Of a stretch of 64,000 bases of DNA, positions 13,047 to 22,498 are shown piece after piece. The position numbers were made by a program, and so were the translations under genes. Every line of letters begins with the position of its first letter. Position 1 is the stretch's first letter. A model generated the notes under the pieces. It did not search any database. It saw only the letters and a program-made list of their open reading frames with translations, and was not told where the DNA came from. Origin of the DNA: Trichobilharzia regenti. Taxonomy: Eukaryota > Platyhelminthes > Trematoda > Strigeidida > Schistosomatidae. The DNA lies in the NCBI GenBank assembly GCA_944472135.2, contig CALYDD020000359.1, forward strand, positions 1 to 64,000, in the 5' to 3' direction.

Positions 13047-13877
13047 ATGGCTGACAACAGTTCTGCGTCAGAGATGGCTATAACGCTGCAACTCCCCGCC
13101 TTCTGGACACATCGTCCAGCTGCATGGTTTAATCATATAGAGGCTCAGTTTGCCATTAGACACATACACTCACAAGAGACCAAAGTAAACCACGTGATTG
13201 TGAGCCTACCCGAAAGTGTCATAGACGAGGTGGCTGACGTTCTCGCAGATCCGTCTCCGGATCGGTACGAGCGGCTCAAGCAGGCGTTAATTCAACGAGT
13301 CGCACTTACTGACCAACAGAAAGTGCAGGAACTTTTCCGCGATGTTCAGTTAGGTGACCGCAAGCCCTCACAAATGTTGAGGCAGATGAAGCAGCTAGTG
13401 GCGGACTTTAAAATTGACGAGGTTTTTCTCAAACAACTTTGGCTTCAAAGATTACCTCAGGCAGTCCAGGGTATCTTAGCACCGATCTACAAGTACCCCT
13501 TACAGGAGATAGCCGAGGCAGCTGATAGAGCCGTAGAGGCCATCAATCCCAAAATTGGCATTTCCGCAACAGTAACTGCTGCTCCCGCTCAGACTAAAGA
13601 TTCGTCTGATGGGGGGTCATCAAGCTTTGACGCGGTGGCCCATATTGCCAAGCTATACGAGGAGATCTGTAGTATCCGACAGGAGATGAACTCCAGGAGT
13701 CGTGGACGCAGTCCCTCAAGTTCGCGCAGTAGCAGACCCTTGCCACGTGCTAGCAGCAAGCGCCGACAGTCCCGAAGTAACCAGCCTGGAGTGTGCTGGT
13801 ATCATCGACGTTACGGAGCAAAAGCCCAAAAGTGCACTCGCCCGTGCACCTTCGATGTTCAACAGTCGGGAAACTAG
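13047..13877 (+). CDS. gag: Gypsy Gag with CHCC zinc finger (CsRn1 clade)
   Basis: The protein from ATG 13047 ([20 protein letters not shown]) is 276 residues; an upstream in-frame start at 13020 would add nine. The N-terminal half has the Gag core of insect and fluke CsRn1/Kabuki-like elements ([19 protein letters not shown], then [14 protein letters not shown], then [14 protein letters not shown]). A serine/arginine-rich region follows. Near the C-terminus is C-x2-H-x9-C-x3-C ([18 protein letters not shown]), the unusual CHCC finger that marks the CsRn1 family, in place of CCHC. The ORF is intact and overlaps pol by 85 bases in the -1 frame. Confidence 0.88.
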   Translation: MADNSSASEMAITLQLPAFWTHRPAAWFNHIEAQFAIRHIHSQETKVNHVIVSLPESVIDEVADVLADPSPDRYERLKQALIQRVALTDQQKVQELFRDVQLGDRKPSQMLRQMKQLVADFKIDEVFLKQLWLQRLPQAVQGILAPIYKYPLQEIAEAADRAVEAINPKIGISATVTAAPAQTKDSSDGGSSSFDAVAHIAKLYEEICSIRQEMNSRSRGRSPSSSRSSRPLPRASSKRRQSRSNQPGVCWYHRRYGAKAQKCTRPCTFDVQQSGN

Positions 13878-16800
13878 CAAGCCAGCACGTACTGGCGACT
13901 AACGTCGCTGGCGAACCACTCTCATGTCGCCTCTTCTATGTTACCGACCGTAACACTGGGATACGCTTCCTAATTGATACCGGAGCAGAGGTCAGTGTAA
14001 TCCCACCCACAGTAGAGGAGCGCAGGCGGCCAATGTCTCTTCAACTACGAGCCGCAAACGGTTCGCCAATTGCTACGTTCGGCAGGCGCTTTATAGATCT
14101 TAACATCGGTTTGCGTCGTTCACTTCGTTGGGTCTTCCTGGTGGCAGACGTTACCACAGGTATAATTGGCATGGATCTATTGCAGCACTACCAATTACTG
14201 GTAGATACAGGTAATCATAAGTTAAAAGATCCTGTCACAAACCTCTCCGTCAGCGGTATTGTCACACAAGGCCCAGCCCTCAGCCCGGTATATGCCACAC
14301 CCACTAGCACTGGTCCTTATTCGCATATACTGCAGTCTTTTTCAGATTTGTTCAAACCTAGCAGCGGCCTGCCATGTGCGACTTCCAACGTCAAACACCA
14401 TATTGTCACTACTGGCCCGCCAGTTTTCGCAAAGCCGAGGCGACTATCCCCAGAAAAACTAAAGGTTGTCAAAGCGGAGTTTGAGCATATGCTGGAAATG
14501 GGGATTATTAGGCCATCCAGCAGCCCGTGGTCCTCACCGTTGCACCTGGTACCTAAGAATAACGGTTTAGATTGGCGTCCTTGTGGCGACTACCGCAGAC
14601 TAAACGCACAAACTGTTCCCGATCGCTACCCTGTCCCGCACATACACGATTTAACCGCCTCACTCAAGGGAGCTCGAGTATTCAGCAAACTGGACCTTAC
14701 ACGGGCTTACTACCAGATTCCCGTCGACCCCGAAGATATACCTAAGACTGCTGTGATTACACCGTTTGGCCTGTTCGAGTTTCTTCGAATGCCTTTTGGC
14801 TTACGGAACGCTGCACAAACCTTCCAGCGTTTTATACATGACGTTTTGCGCGGGCTTGATTTCGCCTTCGCCTATCTGGACGATATCTTGGTAGCTAGTC
14901 CAGATGAAGCCACTCATCAACTTCATTTGCAGACAGTTTTCCAAAGACTTGTGACACACTCCCTCACACTCAACTTGCCGAAGTGTCAGATTGGAGCCAC
15001 TTCCCTGAAATTTTTGGGACATAGGATAGACAAAGATGGAATTTATCCGTTACCTGACCGGGTAGAAGCTATTCAAAACTTCCCTCTACCCACTTCTCCC
15101 AAGGCACTACGCACCTTTCTCGGGATGGTTAGTTACTACCGTCGCTTTATCCCACAGTGTGCTCATATCGTGACCCCCTTGACTGACATGCTTAAAGGGA
15201 AATGCAAGTCTTTGGTGTTCACTAAGGAAGCCTCGACAGCTTTTGCAGCTATCAAGAAAGCTATTGCTGACGCCACAATGTTGGTCCATCTAGATGTTCA
15301 ACTTCCAATCAGCATCTCCGTAGATGCCTCTAATACTGCGATCGGAGCCGTCCTTCAACAGCGTATGGCTAATGTATGGCTACCGATTGCTTTCTTTTCA
15401 CGTAAACTTACCGCATGCGAATCTCGATACAGCACATTCGGTAGGGAACTTCTCGCTGTCTACGCTGCTGTCAAGCATTTTCGTCACTTCGTGGAAGGCC
15501 GGCAATTTACGGTATTTACCGACCATAAGCCATTGACGTACGCCCTCCACACTACTTCAGACCGGTATTCACCGCGAGAATCACGCCATTTAGACTATAT
15601 TTCCCAGTTCACTTCTGATATCCAGCACGTTTCTGGATCGGATAACGCGGTAGCAGACGCTTTGTCTCGCGTATGTGCTACGTCCGTACCACCAACCATC
15701 GATCTTCATAAAATGGCCGAACTCCAACTGAACGATTTGAACTTAGAACACCTGTCAAATAAAACCTCACTGAAAATAGAACGCGTCCCCTTGCTAAACA
15801 GTGAGGCAACTATACTTTGCGATATGTCAACTGGTACTCCTCGACCGATTGTTCCCACGTCTTTACGCCGAACTGTGTTTGAGTCACTCCACAACCTCTC
15901 CCATCCTGGCATACGAGCAACGGACAAGTTGATTTCTGCGAGATTTGCGTGGCCCGGTATGAACCGTGATGTGCGTCAATGGACACGTGCTTGTGTGCAA
16001 TGCCAACGTGCTAAAGTCACCAAGCATAACATCACGCCGTTGGGGACGTTTGCGACCCCAGACGCTCGGTTCCATCATATCCACCTGGATATAGTAGGGC
16101 CTCTGCCCCCGTCTAACGGCTGCTCGTATTTACTCACATGTGTGGATCGTTTCACACGTTGGCCGGAAGCCATTCCGATACCTGATGTAACGGCTCAAAC
16201 CGTCTGTCGTGCCTTCATGGATGGCTGGGTTGCCCATTTTGGATGTCCCGCAACTGTCACTACCGACCGCGGACAACAGTTTGAATCCACAAGCTTCAAA
16301 GAATTGTTAGAGATGCTGGGATGCAAACGCATTCGCACAACCGCGTATCATCCCGCGGCAAATGGCCTAGTAGAACGTTTCCACCGTCAACTCAAAGCTG
16401 CGTTGATGGCAGTGGACAACAGTAAGTGGACAGATTCGCTACCACTGGTCCTGCTTAGCATCCGGGCTACGCTTAAGGGGGATCTGCAGTGCTCGCCAGC
16501 TGAATTGGTGTACGGTACCACCATGCGTTTACCAGGCGAGCTAATCGCTCCCGAAACTTTCGAGCCAAATTTCCCGGATACCACCCGTTACGCTCAGCAA
16601 CTTAAAAGTTTTATGCAGCGACTCCGACCAGTTTCCACACGCACTCAGAACCGAAAGGTTCAGGTTGATCGGCGACTTGATGACTGTACACACGTTTTCG
16701 TGCGTCACGACGCCATACGAAAGCCATTACAACCACCGTATGACGGGCCTTTTAAGGTCCTTAGTCGTAAAGATAAATTTTTCGTTATTGACCGATGCGG

Positions 16801-17032
16801 CCGCCCAGACACTGTCAGCATAGACAGACTTAAAGCGGCATACACTGAAGAACCTTCACCCTCCCCATCGGCTCAATCAAATAGCCCCACTGAACCTAGT
16901 CCTTGTCCAGACTCAACTACTTCACCTCCGGTGGTGAATGATGATTCTCCTACCGTCACCAGTAAGACCCCTGTCACACGTGCTGGTCGACGTGTTCACT
17001 GGCCCAAGAGGTTCGTAGAATTCTTTCACTGA
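13793..17032 (+). CDS. pol: Gypsy polyprotein: protease, RT, RNase H, integrase
   Basis: One uninterrupted frame of 1079 codons carries all the enzymes in Ty3/Gypsy order. The aspartic protease has [13 protein letters not shown] (about residues 60-72). The RT has [19 protein letters not shown], then [15 protein letters not shown], then the catalytic YLDDILVAS. RNase H has [16 protein letters not shown] and [11 protein letters not shown]. The integrase has an HHCC finger ([11 protein letters not shown] ... CVQCQRAK), a DDE core ([34 protein letters not shown]) and a C-terminal GPY/F-like region ([18 protein letters not shown]). It lies -1 relative to gag, so expression probably needs -1 frameshifting in the 13793-13877 overlap. 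I saw no textbook slippery heptamer there. No stop or frameshift damages it, so coding capacity looks complete even though the 3' LTR is not found. Confidence 0.93.
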   Translation: MLVSSTLRSKSPKVHSPVHLRCSTVGKLASQHVLATNVAGEPLSCRLFYVTDRNTGIRFLIDTGAEVSVIPPTVEERRRPMSLQLRAANGSPIATFGRRFIDLNIGLRRSLRWVFLVADVTTGIIGMDLLQHYQLLVDTGNHKLKDPVTNLSVSGIVTQGPALSPVYATPTSTGPYSHILQSFSDLFKPSSGLPCATSNVKHHIVTTGPPVFAKPRRLSPEKLKVVKAEFEHMLEMGIIRPSSSPWSSPLHLVPKNNGLDWRPCGDYRRLNAQTVPDRYPVPHIHDLTASLKGARVFSKLDLTRAYYQIPVDPEDIPKTAVITPFGLFEFLRMPFGLRNAAQTFQRFIHDVLRGLDFAFAYLDDILVASPDEATHQLHLQTVFQRLVTHSLTLNLPKCQIGATSLKFLGHRIDKDGIYPLPDRVEAIQNFPLPTSPKALRTFLGMVSYYRRFIPQCAHIVTPLTDMLKGKCKSLVFTKEASTAFAAIKKAIADATMLVHLDVQLPISISVDASNTAIGAVLQQRMANVWLPIAFFSRKLTACESRYSTFGRELLAVYAAVKHFRHFVEGRQFTVFTDHKPLTYALHTTSDRYSPRESRHLDYISQFTSDIQHVSGSDNAVADALSRVCATSVPPTIDLHKMAELQLNDLNLEHLSNKTSLKIERVPLLNSEATILCDMSTGTPRPIVPTSLRRTVFESLHNLSHPGIRATDKLISARFAWPGMNRDVRQWTRACVQCQRAKVTKHNITPLGTFATPDARFHHIHLDIVGPLPPSNGCSYLLTCVDRFTRWPEAIPIPDVTAQTVCRAFMDGWVAHFGCPATVTTDRGQQFESTSFKELLEMLGCKRIRTTAYHPAANGLVERFHRQLKAALMAVDNSKWTDSLPLVLLSIRATLKGDLQCSPAELVYGTTMRLPGELIAPETFEPNFPDTTRYAQQLKSFMQRLRPVSTRTQNRKVQVDRRLDDCTHVFVRHDAIRKPLQPPYDGPFKVLSRKDKFFVIDRCGRPDTVSIDRLKAAYTEEPSPSPSAQSNSPTEPSPCPDSTTSPPVVNDDSPTVTSKTPVTRAGRRVHWPKRFVEFFH

Positions 17033-18240
17033 ACTAATCCATAGGTAAGGCTACTAGTGATTTTTTATTCCTTGTCACAATTTCTTATTCAATTCTGCTA
17101 TATTTAATCTATTTGGTCCCGCTTCTGGGAGTAGTCGTTTTAACCCTCACTAATCCTTTTAATCTTTATCTCTCGTTACAGAGGACCAGCAGCAGTTTGT
17201 TTTTACCCCTAATTTTTCATATCAATCTACTCGCTAGATCAGTTGGCGTCTCATGTCATCTTGTAACCCACACCAAAAGAGGAATTATGAATAGTATATT
17301 ACCTTTCCAAAAAAAAAAATTTAATTATTATGTAAAAAAAAAAATTTATAAAATATATTTAAAAAAAAAAGTAAAAAAAAATGTAAAATAATAATAAATA
17401 AACAAAAAAAATATTTTTAAATAAAAAAAAGATTATAAAAAAAAAAAAAAAAAAAACTTCCACTGTATAGTTAAATGTACAGATATACATATTTTTTTTG
17501 CGCATAAATGCTTCACTTCTATGCTGTACATAGTAATTCGCTCAATTTATTTTCACAGCCTGTACTATATTCCTTCGGGTTTATGCCCTCCCGCAATTCA
17601 TTTATTTTGTGAACCGTACTTATAAACATTATGCATCATCTTAGTTATGCACTTAGCAACATGAACAAAGTAATTTTGGTAATGATAACTACTCATAGCT
17701 ATGGGTTATGTACTAACTTCTCTGTAATTTTATAAGTTCTCACAGGGTAGAAACTTCCTTTGTTTTATCTCATTCTAACGTACTACTTCCAAGTTGCACC
17801 ACTTTTCCTCGCATTGATTTCGCACAAGCTTTTGTAGTACCTTTACACCGATTTTGAAATCTTAACCTTTCTTTCCCATTTTCTTTTGTTTTTTTTTTAC
17901 CCTGCTCCTTATCATACGCTGGTATAATGATTGCCTTTAACATGACTGCTAGGTTCTGTTGAAGCGGAGGAAGGGAGCATTGGTCTAATATGAAAGTTAG
18001 ACATAATGAATCACCTTCTTGCTACGACAGCCTCGGCGCCAGAGGTTTACCATCAAACCTCCACATAAGTAAGCTTGTAATAGTGCGGAATTAAAAAAAA
18101 AAGAATGAATCGATACAATAAAAAAATAAATAAAAAAAAGATTAATAAAAATATGAAAGACAAAAAAAAAAAAAAAAAAAAAACATCAGACCGCAGAAGC
18201 TTACAACCACACAAGGCACCAGCGCCATTTCTTATCATAT
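17033..18240 (+). other. Gypsy 3' non-coding region with A-rich tracts, no LTR match
   Basis: No coding frame is recognised. Long A-rich tracts lie at 17309-17456 and 18092-18183. A purine-rich stretch (GAAGCGGAGGAAGGGAGCA) near 17963-17981 could be a polypurine tract, but what follows does not match the 5' LTR at 12474. The right end has therefore been rearranged, or another retroposed sequence is embedded here. Confidence 0.45.
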
Positions 18241-18446
18241 TTTCCAGTTTCAAGTTACTGTTTGAATGTTATTATCTTTGGTGTAAATTACTCTGTTTCT
18301 ACACTTGGTTGATGAGATATGTCGTGTGTTTGTTGGTCATCTATATTCTACGATACAATGACATGGGCGTGTTGCTGTTCAGATTTGAAGATATAGCTCA
18401 TAGAAGGAAGTTAGCAAATGAACTCTGCGACGATTTTCCATCCTAG
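18241..18446 (+). pseudogene. Gag-like protein of Gag-only element, C-terminal remnant
   Basis: This resumes the gag frame interrupted at 12472. It encodes the C-terminus: FKLLFECYYLWCKLLCFYTW, then a strongly hydrophobic run through YVVCLLVIYILRY, then RFEDIAHRRKLANELCDDFP and a stop. The same C-terminus ends the minus-strand copies at 43402 and 46204. The hydrophobic run of about 30 residues looks like one or two membrane segments, which is unusual for a Gag. The Gypsy insertion plus loss of about 130 bp separates it from its N-terminal part, so this copy is dead. Confidence 0.75.
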
Positions 18447-18448
18447 AG

Positions 18449-19000
18449 CGTCAACCTGAGAAGGGTTGTAGGCGTACTGCTGTAAGTCCTACAGTTCTTC
18501 AAAGGGTAGCGCATCAATGAGCAGTCCAATGTGCTTGGTGTGTGATTTTGTACATATGTCCATATTGCATATACTGAATTGATATCATCTGTCATCTAGC
18601 TGTTGGTAATTCTGTTTGTGTCCGGACGACTTCCACTTGGATCATCAACCTGAGAAGGAATGTAGGCGTACTTCTGTAAATCCTACAGTTCTTCAAGGGT
18701 AGTTTGTCGTGTCGGAATCCACAACATTTGATGTAGTGATTGTACATATGTTTGTGTTAAATAATTGTGTGAGTTCCAATTGATGTAATTGTTGGTTAAT
18801 CTTGTTTGTGTCCGGACATTCCACAAATTACAATCGTCAACCTGAGAAGGGTTGTAGGCGTACTGGTGTAAGTCCTGCAATTCTTCAAAGGAATTCCACC
18901 AAGAGATGATCGGCGAGGTTGCTTGTACTATTTGTATATACGTGTGGTGTGTCATAGCAATTGGTGTATTTTGGATTCATTGTGTTTACTCGTTGTTTTC
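18449..19000 (+). repeat. three imperfect ~190-bp tandem repeats with stem-loop cores
   Basis: Repeat cores start near 18449, 18645 and 18836. Each begins GTCAACCTGAGAAGG and contains GTAGGCGTACT...TGTAAGTCCT(A/G)C and TTCTTCAA. GTAGG pairs with CCTAC (CCTGC in the third copy, keeping a G-U pair), and GAGAA pairs with TTCTTC. Spacers contain GTACATATG and TTTGTGTCCGGAC. The same three repeats lie in both minus-strand copies, at about 42950-43400 and 45752-46203. They sit between the gag stop and the 3' LTR and are non-coding. Confidence 0.75.
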
Positions 19001-19597
19001 GTATCTTGTTGTTATTGCGTAACTTTGTTAAAATTTTCGTCGTGATTACTTCTGAAGTTGTTTCGAGTCTTCTACATCCATGAATAAATTGATTGATGTT
19101 AAGGACAGCAGATGGGTCGTATACGCCGAGGAGGCTAGGCTATTGCTGAGAATGAAATGCACACGGAGATAATTGTTAGCTGCGGTCGCACACGCCGGGG
19201 AGAAAGAGTGTAAACGACTGAGGCTCGCATGCGTCACCGCTATTAGAACTGAGGCAGAATGAGTGACAAGCGATTGCAGTGATAATTGGTTGTGATTAGA
19301 TAAGAGGATGTGCGTAGAGTATCGTGAGGTTCTGCCATGGTCACTTTGCATTCTGCAAGAGTCATTCTAGTAAGTGGCGATTGTGTTGCAAGATGTCAAG
19401 AGGAGGTCTCTGTCTGGAGGCGCAGGTCGTCAGCGATGTGTGAGATTGTGCTGTGGGTATGCTTGTGGTGTGTTGGCTTTTCTGTTTGTTTTCCATTTCA
19501 GCTCTGTCCGTGTGACCCAGGTTCTCGCAATGGCATCCAATTCAACGTGCATTGGTCGTGAAGGAAAAAAGGGTTGGATCCCTTTTTTGCCGGGGAG
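19001..19597 (+). other. non-coding 3' region of Gag-only element
   Basis: This stretch links the tandem repeats to the 3' LTR and is conserved in the copies at 42251-42850 and 45053-45650. ORFs of 60-100 codons occur on both strands but have no recognisable domain and look like shadows of a conserved non-coding region. Confidence 0.6.
19565..19588 (+). other. perfect hairpin next to polypurine tract
   Basis: AAAAAAGGG and CCCTTTTTT form a 9-bp perfect stem around a 6-base loop. It ends 9 bases before the 3' LTR, with the purine-rich CCGGGGAG between. It is conserved at 42256-42279 and 45058-45081 in the other copies. The position corresponds to the plus-strand primer region. Confidence 0.75.
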
Positions 19598-19963
19598 TGT
19601 CAATGGAGTTGAAGATTGAACGATCAATTCTTGGTTGTTTGCTCAAAATCAACTTCCCCAATTTTCGCGGAGGCATCAATACGGCAGTCATCGTCTCATC
19701 GGTCGCTGTTCAGAAAGAAGAGTGAAACATCGTCAGAAGTAATACAGAGATTTATTATTGTAATATTTGTTTTCAGACCTTAGTTGGCTTAGTTCGTTTA
19801 TTCCTTTTATATGTTGGTGTAACAATAAAGAAATAACAAGCAGCAGATCGGTGTTTTGGTGTTTGCGTCCGTTATTACTAAGCGTTTCTGAAACTCAAAG
19901 GAACAGCGTGGGCCCGAGCGTAGCGAGAGCTGGGCATTAACGGTTTATGAGACGAGACTGACA
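19598..19963 (+). repeat. 3' LTR of Gag-only element
   Basis: The 366-bp partner of 10352-10717 begins TGTCAATGGAG, ends GACTGACA and is followed by the target repeat CCACC. Sequence after 19968 continues the family-2 LINE. Confidence 0.88.
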
Positions 19964-21584
19964 CCACCCTTGGAGATCGGAGAAAGGATGGCTCTTTTCC
20001 ACTCCTTTGGCAGTTTCTCCGAATCCACTGAGTGTTGGAACAAGTCGCATAAATGCCTACAGAGAGCTTCGGCGCACTGATTCAGAACAGATGGCCTGAT
20101 GCCGTCACAATCTGGGGACTTCCCAGGTATGAGTCGCTGTAGCTCCCTTAGTAATACTGCCGTCTTTATTTGGGAAGTAGCCACTAGGTCTTCCTCCTGT
20201 GAAATAGTGGTGGCACCATTTCGGTCCGTAACGGTAATACCCACATTGCTGTTTAGCTGTTTGGCGAAGACTGAACTGAATGTTTCAGCCATCTCCAGAT
20301 TAGTGAGATGTTGACCAGGGGGCATGCGCCTTACCCCCTGGTTGGTTGATTTTCTTTCCGACATGAATCGATGCAAGTTTTCGGGGTTTGCTAAGAGTTT
20401 TCTGACGAAGTTACCCTGAAACAATCCCCTGTCCCTCCTGATTCTCGCGTTGCACCGGTTCCTGAGTTCCAGGTACGCGTCGTGGTCGATCTAACACTTA
20501 GATACGCGCCACGTAAAACAAGCCTTCCGCTTTGCTTGCAGAATACGTTGCGTGCCTCTCTTCAACCACGATGACATTCTTTTTGATTGTGTCGTGACTA
20601 AAGAGACGGTATCCGAGATTGCTTTATGGATAATCTTTTTTACCACTTCCCAGTGTTCATCCACAGATAGGTCGTCCCATGCTAAGGGCCAGTCTGCGTC
20701 GGACAAGAGCCTCCGCGTGTCAACATAGTCAGACTTGCTGTAGCACAGACATGGTCGCGTAACATCCCACTGCAAACGCTCACGGAGAACGAGATCGAAA
20801 CCTATGACTGCATGGTCACTGCTTCCTAGAGGAGTCATGATCTGGACCTTTTCGACGAGTAGCTGGTCACTAGTTAGAATATAATCTAGTTTTGATGACT
20901 TTCCACTAGGGCCCCACCTAGTGTCGTCTCCAACATTCTCAGTCAGTCCCGTGTTTCAAATAGTTTGCAGTAGGTTTCGGCCAAATTTTCCCTTAGCACA
21001 CCCGGAGCCGAGGTTCAGTGATGGAGCATTGAAATCTCCAGCTATGGTGATTTGGTCGTAGCCCAAATCTCGTATCACTGTGATAGTGCTGAGCAGTAGC
21101 TGATTGTGCTCTTCTCCACATGTGGGAGATCAGTAGATTCCACCCAGTAAGTGCTCGGTGTGGTCTACGGTGAAATGACACCATACGGAGTCTGGGAGTT
21201 CGATAAGTGGTGGGTCCGTTGCACGCACACATTTAAGTTGCCTATCAAAGTATATAGCAACTGCCCCTCCTTCCTTATTATCCCTGTCTCTTCTGACCAG
21301 TACCATATCACCTATACTAATTTCGTTGTCGGCGATATTGGGGGTTGGCCACTTTTTAGTGAGAATGATCATTTTCAGTTGTACGTGTGATAGGAGATTT
21401 CGGAATTCACCTACTTTTCCTCTTAGCCCCCCCCCCACATCGCTATATAGGCAACTGACAGTGAGTCTCACAGTTTCAGTGTGTTGTGGGGTAGTTGACG
21501 TGAAGCTGTTTGCTGGTGGGGGACTTAATGTAGGAACTAGTTGGCCGATTCCGATGGAACCGGCCCGTTGTAGTTTTTCCCATG
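19964..21584 (-). pseudogene. family-2 LINE endonuclease and RT start
   Basis: Reading down the minus strand from 21584, the frame carries the end of an ORF1-like or linker region (GSIGIGQLVPTLSPPP). Next come an apurinic-type endonuclease (NEISIGDMVLVRRDRDNKEGG, IAGDFNAPSLNLGS, LGSSDHAVIGFDL) and the RT N-terminus ([33 protein letters not shown]). In-frame TGA stops follow GGIY and LLQTI. The same two stops are in the plus-strand copy at 36330 and 36502. The segment 20483-21318 is almost identical to 36142-36977. The right end stops at the Merlin insertion and the left end at the LTR insertion. Confidence 0.82.
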
Positions 21585-21623
21585 GGCGAATTTAAACTTT
21601 CGACACCACTAACTACCAGTCAG
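21585..21623 (+). repeat. Merlin left terminal inverted repeat
   Basis: It begins GGCGAATTTAAACTTT and its inner part contains GACACCACTAAC. It pairs with 28752-28790 with five mismatches. Confidence 0.85.
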
Positions 21624-21699
21624 AGAATTATCCAATGAGGTTCACGAACGCAGTTCGATGTTGTATAGCGCTTGATTCATTTCTAATGCGTGACAAGGC

Positions 21700-22360
21700 T
21701 ATTGTTGCAATTCGAGGAGGTTAGTGTTTTCCAGTATTTCCTGGATTTGAGTTGCTGCGGAAAGAGCGAATTTGTCTGTGTGGTGGTATCATGACTTTAA
21801 AAGGCCATACCAAATCAACTGATGGGTTTGTTCATCGTTGTACTATATGTTTGAAGCCTACTAACACTAGAGAGTGTAAGCTGATAATTTTAATATTTCG
21901 TAGGAACTTTAGTCGCTAGGTGGCTTCTCTCCCTAACCCAGATTTTGTATATCTGCATCTAATGGGTGTTGAAACAGGGTGTGAGAGCAGCAGGTTAATA
22001 GGTTTGTATGACACCTCCCTCCGAAAGGGATTCGTCGAAAGGATAGCAGATAGGAGAGCAACTAATCTTATATCTATTATTACCAGACTTGTTAAGCGGG
22101 TGTCAATTATACACACGGACAAGTGGAAAGGCTACAATTCGCTGTCATCTCTGGGATATATTCATCATAGAGTCAACCATTCAAGTGATTTTGTGGAACC
22201 CATTACGAGGACACATACAAGTTCTATTGAAGGATTTTGGGGCAGGTTGAAAAATAGGATAAGAGCTATAAATGGATCTCATTTATAGTCATTTGGATGA
22301 ATATATGTACAGGATATGGTGTAACTTTTCCATTGACAGTCCCATGCTAAACTGGGAGGC
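21700..22360 (+). pseudogene. Merlin ISXO2-like transposase (internally deleted)
   Basis: Plus-strand frames encode an N-terminal zinc-ribbon-like piece around 21760-21880 (CGGIMTLKGHTKSTDGFVHR, with Cys pairs). The C-terminal catalytic half at 21920-22288 has MGVETGCESSRLIGLYD, then IIHTDKWKGYNSL (second catalytic Asp), then YIHHRVNH, then HTSSIEGFWGRLKNRIRAI (catalytic Glu). The family's first-Asp region (EIDE-like) should lie between them but is not found. A stop and apparent deletion lie near 21900-21920, so the transposase is inactive. It is related to the second transposase at 63671-64000, which shares YIHH, HTSSIE and NWE motifs. Confidence 0.8.
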
Positions 22361-22498
22361 TCTCTGTATCGCGGTACGTTCAACGTTTGCGTTACATTTT
22401 TACGTGATTCGTTACATAAAATTTATCTTGTTGTAGTACTTGCACAAGTACTATACTACCTCCATACTTGTAACCACTAACTTCCATTTCTAATAGTT

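Larger units (their letters stand above)
12474..18240 (+). mobile_element. CsRn1-like Ty3/Gypsy retrotransposon nested in the Gag-only element
   Basis: The Gypsy sequence interrupts the Pao-type gag after ...CCATGAAC at 12472, and that gag resumes at about 18241 (TTTCCAGTTTCAAG). Comparison with the uninterrupted copy at 43600-43750 shows about 130 bp of target missing at the right junction. A 5' LTR (12474-12863), a primer-binding site, gag and a full pol are present. I could not find a 3' LTR matching the 5' LTR before 18240. The right end is therefore rearranged or deleted, and no target repeat can be scored. Confidence 0.8.
10352..19963 (+). mobile_element. Gag-only BEL/Pao-type LTR element, split by Gypsy
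   Basis: Two 366-bp LTRs (10352-10717 and 19598-19963) begin TGTCAATGGAG and end CTGACA. They are flanked by CCACC direct repeats at 10347-10351 and 19964-19968. After subtracting the Gypsy insertion at about 12474-18240, and allowing for about 130 bp lost there, the element is about 4.0 kb. The nested minus-strand copies at 41932-49036 give the same figure. The only long ORF is Gag-like, and no protease, RT, RNase H or integrase is found in any copy. It is therefore a non-autonomous LTR retrotransposon. It is inserted in the RT region of the family-2 LINE. Confidence 0.85.

Noticed and set aside
17309..17456. Long A tract as a poly(A) tail of a processed gene
   Set aside because: No upstream gene body or target repeat was found. 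The tract is interrupted by T and lies in the Gypsy 3' region.
18449..19000. Hammerhead ribozyme in the ~190-bp repeats, as in schistosome SINEs or retrozymes
   Set aside because: The core CTGATGA...GAAA pattern is absent. CTGAGAAGG only superficially resembles it.
18449..19000. CRISPR-like array
   Set aside because: The repeats are ~190 bp, imperfect and only three, inside a eukaryotic LTR element, with no cas genes.
19046..19561. Opposing ORFs of 70-100 codons conserved in three copies
   Set aside because: They lie in the conserved non-coding 3' region of the Gag-only element and occur on both strands with no domain. Nucleotide conservation explains them.
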